DNA of 64,000 nt, taken from positions 979,001 to 1,043,000 of the forward strand of contig JACVTC010000034.1 of the NCBI GenBank assembly GCA_016946835.1, given 5' to 3'. The translations under genes and the position numbers were made by a program. This document shows positions 58,950-64,000 of this stretch, piece by piece. Each line of letters starts with the position of its first letter. Position 1 is the first letter of the stretch. The DNA is from Neocallimastix lanati (nom. inval.). Its lineage: Eukaryota > Neocallimastigomycota > Neocallimastigomycetes > Neocallimastigales > Neocallimastigaceae. The notes below the pieces were generated by a model. That model was not told the DNA's origin. It did not search any database and saw only the letters and a program-made list of their open reading frames with translations.

Positions 58950-60360
58950 TTATAAAATATTATTTAAATTATTTAAACATTCAAACCACAATTTAGTAAG
59001 ATCACTTCTATCATATTTAATATCAATTAACTTGGCTTCTTTATTTTTGTATTTTTCAATTAAGATATTAATTTCATCAGTTTTTGTTTTTATTTTTTTT
59101 TTTCATTCTCCAAATTCCTTTTATTTTCATTTGGTAATCATAATATGATAAATGTTCCTGTTCCTTTAATTTATTTATTAATTCATAAAAATTTGGTTTC
59201 ATTGGAAATAGTTTATTTAAAGAATTATTGAGTGATTCTGAAGCATTATTGGTTATATGTTCAATATTATTATAATAATTCCAACTTTTCATATCGTAAC
59301 CAATTAAATATGTTTCTTAAAAATATTCTAAAAATTTTAAAAATTGACAAGAATTTTTTTCAATGGATTTAGTTTTAATTAATGAAAAAATATCCATTAT
59401 GTATTCAGGGTTGATAAATGGTAAGTTTGAGATTCCTTTGTAATAATTAAATATTTTTTCATCATCGTTCACTTCATTACGACACAATTCATTTTTTTTA
59501 ATTTCTAATAAATTTTTATAATGCCAAATACAGTATTTATAGGAAATATTTTTTTAACTGCTTGGATATGCCTTTTTCAAAATCGCAATGTACATTTTTT
59601 GGTTCAGTTATAATATTATTATTAGAATTTTGTTTTAATTTATTGAATAATATTTTATATGTTTTTTGCTTTTTATTTCTTAATATTGCATAAGAAGTAG
59701 TATAAAAACTATTCAATTCTTTAACGTAAGTTCTAGTAATAAACACTTGTTGACTAAATTTAGGTGCGATATAAAAAGTACCATCCACAAATATATCATT
59801 ATTATATTTCTTAAATAATTTTGCTTGAAAAGGGGATTGAAAAATTACTAAATCAGAATTTTTGAATATCATAAAATCTTCATTTCGTTCAGTTTTATAA
59901 TATTCAGATTCATTAGGAATTTCATTAAAAGTTGTTACATTGGATGGTAGTTTTTTATTAATACTTCTTAATATTAGAGTTTTAACTGAAATATATTCTG
60001 GACATGGATATATAAATCCCATTTCTTTAGAAATTTCATTATATAGTCTTTTTCGTTTTATATCAAAAGGATTTGAATGTTTTTTAATTTCATCTTTAAT
60101 TTTATGTTTCATTACAGAGAGGGATACACTATATTCGTTTCCAGGATGATTATGTAAACTCTCATATTTTAAGATTTCTTTCTCATTATTTAAAATAATA
60201 AAAGATTTACATTTATTATTTTATTTATATTCGGTACATTTATAAACTCTTGAATTATCTTTCCTTGAATGTGAAAAATTAAATTTATATTGTTTATTAA
60301 TAATGATTTGTTCTTCTCCTCTGTTAGACTAACTTATATAAATAGTTATGTTTTCTTCCA
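58950..60360 (-). pseudogene. MULE transposase with FLYWCH-like finger
   Basis: DDE transposase of the Mutator-like superfamily, normally a nuclear enzyme that cuts at the terminal inverted repeats. From ATG at 60360: a FLYWCH-like zinc finger (VYKCTEY, then NNKCKSF and LHNHPGN), then the transposase core with DGTFYIAP (first Asp region), a segment ending VHCDFEKG (second Asp), CIWHYKN and TNNASESLN near the C-terminus. Damaged by an in-frame TAG and TAA before and inside the finger, a frameshift after KQLKKYF (~59537), a stop after FLEYF, and another shift in an A run near 59090. Not functional. The longest open piece is 59537-60112. Confidence 0.85.
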
Positions 60361-60759
60361 TTTATAAATTTTAATATATAATTTTTAATTATATCTTTTA
60401 AATTATTATATTAATTATCTAAATATTATTTTTTAATATTAATTCTGAACAATTAAATATTCAATTTTTTATAAAAGATAAATAGTATTTTAATTATTTC
60501 TTTTTTTTTTAATATTTTTAAAAAAAAACAGATATATAAAATATATATGAAAATATTTTAATTTTTATTATTTAAAAATAAATTATTTATTTAATGTATA
60601 TAAAAAAATTTAATTATTTATTTATTCTAAATTAATATTAATTATTTTTTTTTTAATATATACTAATAAAGAATTTATGAATTAATTAATTATTATATTT
60701 ATATTATAATCTAATTAAATTATTAACTTTTAAGTCTTTTTAAAACAACAAATATATAT

Positions 60760-61160
60760 AGCATTTTTTAGCATATAAAGTAGAACTGGGCTTTCTACTG
60801 GTTGTTATGTGGCGACTTAATAATCATCTGGTGTCCAGCCAACCCCTGCTGGTATCTATTCTTGATCTGATTTTCCCGATAGGGTTTGGAGAAAGGGTAA
60901 AGGGGTTATAATGGCACAATTTCAGGTAAGTATTAATTCCGCTCCTACCATTATTGGATTGCCACGTATTTAATTTCTATATTTGATCACCCATGGCATC
61001 CTAGTGTAGTTGTATAGCCTATACTGAGAGGGTTACGAGTTCAATTTCTATAGGATAACACGAATGTTATTTGGCAAGACATGTCTACTGGAGCTACCTC
61101 TGCTTAGGAATTTGGAGCGCCGACGTCGTACTGATATAGTATAAGATATATATACCAAAG
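60760..61160. other. GC-richer block inside the MULE, with tRNA-like part
   Basis: The base composition differs sharply from the surroundings. At 60998-61056 ATCCTA and TAGGAT enclose an A-box-like TAGTGTAGTTG (61002-61012) and a B-box-like AGTTCAATTTC (61038-61048), at 59 nt shorter than a tRNA. It could be a tRNA-derived SINE head, a decayed tRNA, or captured DNA. No ORF. Confidence 0.35.
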
Positions 61161-61969
61161 TATATATGTTCTTTACAAGCCCATATATATAATATGGGAT
61201 AGACATGTGAATTCATATGTGTAAAAAACCTATTTATATATCTCTACAAAACGGTTGCGGTAATATATAAATAGTAATTGAAATGTGAACAACAAATTTT
61301 AATTTTTGAAATTTCAATTTACAGTTATAATTTAAGTCTTATAAAAATATTATTTTGTAATTTTTATTATTATTTAATATTTTATTTATAAATTATATAT
61401 AAAATAAAAGGTTTAATTCTATTATTAAGATGTTATAATAACAACTAAAGTTTTAGTTATAATATAAAAAATTAATATTTTAAATAATATTAATTTAAAT
61501 ATAAATTTATAAAATAAAATTTTTTAATAATAAAATATAAAAATATTATATTGATATTAATAATAAAATATAAAAATTTAAAAATATAAAAATATAATAT
61601 TAATAGAAAAATATAAAAATATAATATCAATAATAAAATATAAAATATAAAAATATAATATAAATATTAATAATAAAATATAAAAAATAAGGTTATAAGA
61701 AAAATAATTATTTATCATTTTCCTTATAACATGATTGTCAAAAAAAAAAATTATATAAAAATATTTTATTTTTTATTGACCTTTTTAATTTTTATTTATT
61801 TATTTATTTACTTATTTATTTATACATTTATTTCTTTTTTACTTAAAATTATATTAAATTTTATGGCGTAATAATATAAATTTTAAAAGCCACAAATAAA
61901 TAGATGGCTTATTAAAATTTCAAAAAAAAAAAAATTGGCGTTTTGGACCACATTCTTCACATCCATATA

Positions 61970-62125
61970 TTAATTTCAATATGTTAATAATATTTAGTCA
62001 ACTAGTTGACCTAGACTATTTCCTAAATATTTTAATAATAATTATTATATTATTAATTATTAATATTGAAATTCAAATAACTGAATTATTGAAATTGAAA
62101 TTGAAATTCAGTTATTATCTTAACA
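61970..62125 (-). repeat. LTR family H, 5' part
   Basis: Minus strand TGTTAAGATAATAACTG onward, matching 47376-47531. Truncated at the MULE side. Confidence 0.75.
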
Positions 62126-63658
62126 ATGCCCTTCCACAAAAATCGGATTCCAGACGATTTGTGTAACATTGTTAAAAAAAATTTTTAATTTTTTAAAGTT
62201 ATTAAGGAATTAAGAGGTCACTTGAATCCTTTGGAGAAGACTTTTTAAGTGACAATTTCGTGAAATTTGAAATTTGTCAAAAATTGTTAAAATTAAAATT
62301 TTATTATAAAATTCAATATTTTGAAATGTGTTGGTACCATTTTTAAAATATATTCCCTTGTAAATTTTTGAAATTGAAATTTTGAAATTTAATTGAAATT
62401 AACATTTCAATTTTTACTATTAACTTTGAAATTATTGAAAATTTTAAAAATATAGTAAATAATAAATATATTAAAATATAAAATTAATATTAAATCGTTA
62501 AATATATAATTTTTATTAAATTTTGAAATTTCGTAAAGTGAAATTTTTAAATGTCGAAATTTGAAATTTTAAAATTTATAATTTCTAATTTTCTAAATTT
62601 TGAAATTGTAATTGAAAATTTTATCAATTTAATTATTGAATATATTATAATATTCAATTTAGTATATTATTAATCTTGATAATTATGAAAGCGTCCTTAT
62701 CATAATTATCATTTTATCATCGAAGAATATTATAGAGAAAAGCGTCCTTTTCAATATAATATTAAACAAATTTTAATCTATTAAATTTCAAATATTGAAT
62801 CAATTTAGAATGCTCCTCCTTCCTTCTTTCATATTATTATTTTTCTATGATTAATTCAGAAATTTAAAATTTAATAAGTTTAATGTAATTTTGCTATTTA
62901 TATATTTATAATTGATGTTTAAAAGAAAATTATTATTATTGCAATTCAGTCGAAGAGAATATTTATTTATTTAAAATATAGAATTGATTGATTTTATGTA
63001 ATAGAAATATATATATATATATATATATATATTAATATTTAAATTTTAAATTATAAAATTGTATATATTTATTAGTATATAACGTTTTTGGAATTTTAAC
63101 GATTGTTTTAAAAAATATAATTTTGATTATTTTTTGAATAATTTGTAATTATTACTTTTGTATTAATTTAATAACCATATAAGTCTTAAAATTTTAATTA
63201 TAACTCTTGTAGAGAATATTTTAATTATAGCTCTTGTAAAAATATTATTAAGTGTAAAAGAAGGGAAAAGTTGATTGTTTTCAACTGTTTAATTATAATA
63301 TAATTAAGGTTTTTGATTTTAAAGAAAAATTATTAATCCCAAATATTGATTCCTACTGAATTTTTTTTATTTTTTTTTTTTTTTAATTGGAGTAATTCAT
63401 TAATTGAAATGTTTTAATAATTATTTTAATATAGATTTTGGTAAATTGATATAAAAAAAATTGATTTTAATAATTGAAAGTTTTAATGTTATGTAAAATA
63501 AAATTATAGTAGTTTATTTTATATCCAAATTTAGTATTATTAAAATTAAAGTTATTTATTAATAACTATAATTAATTATTAATGTATATTCAAATGTAAA
63601 TAATAATCGAAGATTATAAAATCTACCAGTGCAGTATCGTTTTAATTTAAATAGTAAA
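62126..63658 (-). other. 3' noncoding region of H2
   Basis: Inverted homologue of 49209-50380 with the conserved hairpin at 62679-62709 and both GGACGC motifs. It includes ~25 bp after CAAATCGTCTG (GGAATCCGATTTTTG) that H1 lost. Confidence 0.55.
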
Positions 63659-64000
63659 TTAATTATTATCAATAAAGTGTTTGTTAATTGTATTATTCTT
63701 CGTATTTACATGATATGGTGGAGAAAAATCTGATTCATGAGAATGTGCCTTTATTTTTCTCATTTTAGACTTGGAAATGATGATCTTTAAGACAAATGAA
63801 ATTAATACTACAACTGTTTTACTAATATAATTTTTATAATTGTGGTTTGAGATACTTGTTTCTAGTTTTGGTTTAACCTTGGTAACACTAATGTTGTTCT
63901 TATATGTTAAATTTTCACCTTGATTTATGTTATATTTAACTTTCAATTTATTATTAACCTTCTTAATTATATTTATTTTAGAATATTTATTATATTTATT
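63659..64000 (-). CDS. Unknown protein of element H2 (C-terminal part)
   Basis: Open without stop from the window edge (64000) to TAA at 63659, 113 residues; the true start is outside the window. Lys/Asn-rich at first, then a hydrophobic segment (KTVVVLISFVLKIIIS), a basic stretch (KSKMRKIKA) and HSHESDFSPP, then a short polar tail. It shares the hydrophobic-basic-SHESDFSP order with the H1 protein (48417-49208), while the linker and tail have diverged. No family recognised. Confidence 0.6.
   Translation of the reverse strand, partial: NKYNKYSKINIIKKVNNKLKVKYNINQGENLTYKNNISVTKVKPKLETSISNHNYKNYISKTVVVLISFVLKIIISKSKMRKIKAHSHESDFSPPYHVNTKNNTINKHFIDNN

Larger units (their letters stand above)
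58251..61949 (-). mobile_element. MULE-type DNA transposon
   Basis: 21-bp terminal inverted repeats starting GGTCCAAAACGCCAATTTT at 58251-58271 and, inverted, 61929-61949. Contains a broken MULE transposase on the minus strand and a GC-richer noncoding block at 60760-61160. No target duplication was found: the left flank is LTR G and the right flank LTR H, so the locus was rearranged or the flanks have diverged. Confidence 0.75.
61950..64000 (-). mobile_element. Element H2, inverted, partial
   Basis: On the minus strand: the end of an H-type gene (63659-64000), its 3' noncoding region, a PPT-like GTGGAAGGGCAT (62137-62126) and the start of the 3' LTR (62125 down to ~61970). The LTR is cut near the MULE and the gene runs off the window. 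Confidence 0.65.

Noticed and set aside
59077-59292. Independent small gene on the minus strand
   Set aside because: It is the TNNASESLN C-terminal piece of the broken MULE transposase.

Overview
The window is very AT-rich eukaryotic DNA made almost entirely of retrotransposon material. No ordinary host protein gene is recognisable. The only host-type genes seen are two elongator tRNA-Met genes. Long Ty3/gypsy elements, a MULE-type DNA transposon with a FLYWCH-like finger, homopolymer-rich spacers and very low GC suggest an AT-rich lower eukaryote. An early-diverging fungus (for example an anaerobic gut fungus or a relative) is most likely. A dictyostelid-like amoeba cannot be excluded, and the sequence alone does not settle it.

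Layout. The tRNA-Met genes at 9221-9293 (-) and 42807-42879 (+) diverge and lie inside an inverted duplication (arms 8562-9293 / 42807-43747 and 326-1297 / 46392-47363). The 33.5 kb between their 5' ends is a pile of LTR elements. In both cases the nearest insertion lies 7-15 bp upstream of the mature tRNA. Outside are a 5'-truncated/3'-truncated set of Ty3-type elements (A 2754-7829, C 51224-56751), an H-type LTR element with an unknown protein (47376-50380, with an inverted partner 61970-64000) and a MULE (58251-61949).

Full or nearly full elements. Element B (17899-25824) has two LTRs, a PBS, a structured leader, gag, pol and PPT, with several mutations. Element D (36793-42791) has an intact 1415-residue Gag-Pol ORF, a 3' LTR and a 5-bp target duplication, but its 5' LTR is replaced by a perfect 63-bp foldback of its own U5 end. 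A, B and C share a gag-pol arrangement with a U UUA AAY slippery heptamer and a covarying downstream hairpin. D and the F-family LTRs look self-primed: the 12 nt after the LTR are complementary to an LTR segment a fixed 35 nt downstream of the TATA box.

Solo LTRs of about ten families (A to N here, names are mine) are stacked edge to edge. Neighbouring insertions share the same 4-bp duplication (ttcg or tcaa). F-family LTRs sit at a fixed offset from older LTR tips with 5-bp duplications (caatg three times, cgagg). The most interesting signals are the snap-back end of D, the self-priming signature, the tRNA and LTR-edge targeting, the covarying frameshift signals, and the H-element protein with a hydrophobic segment followed by a conserved SHESDFSP motif.
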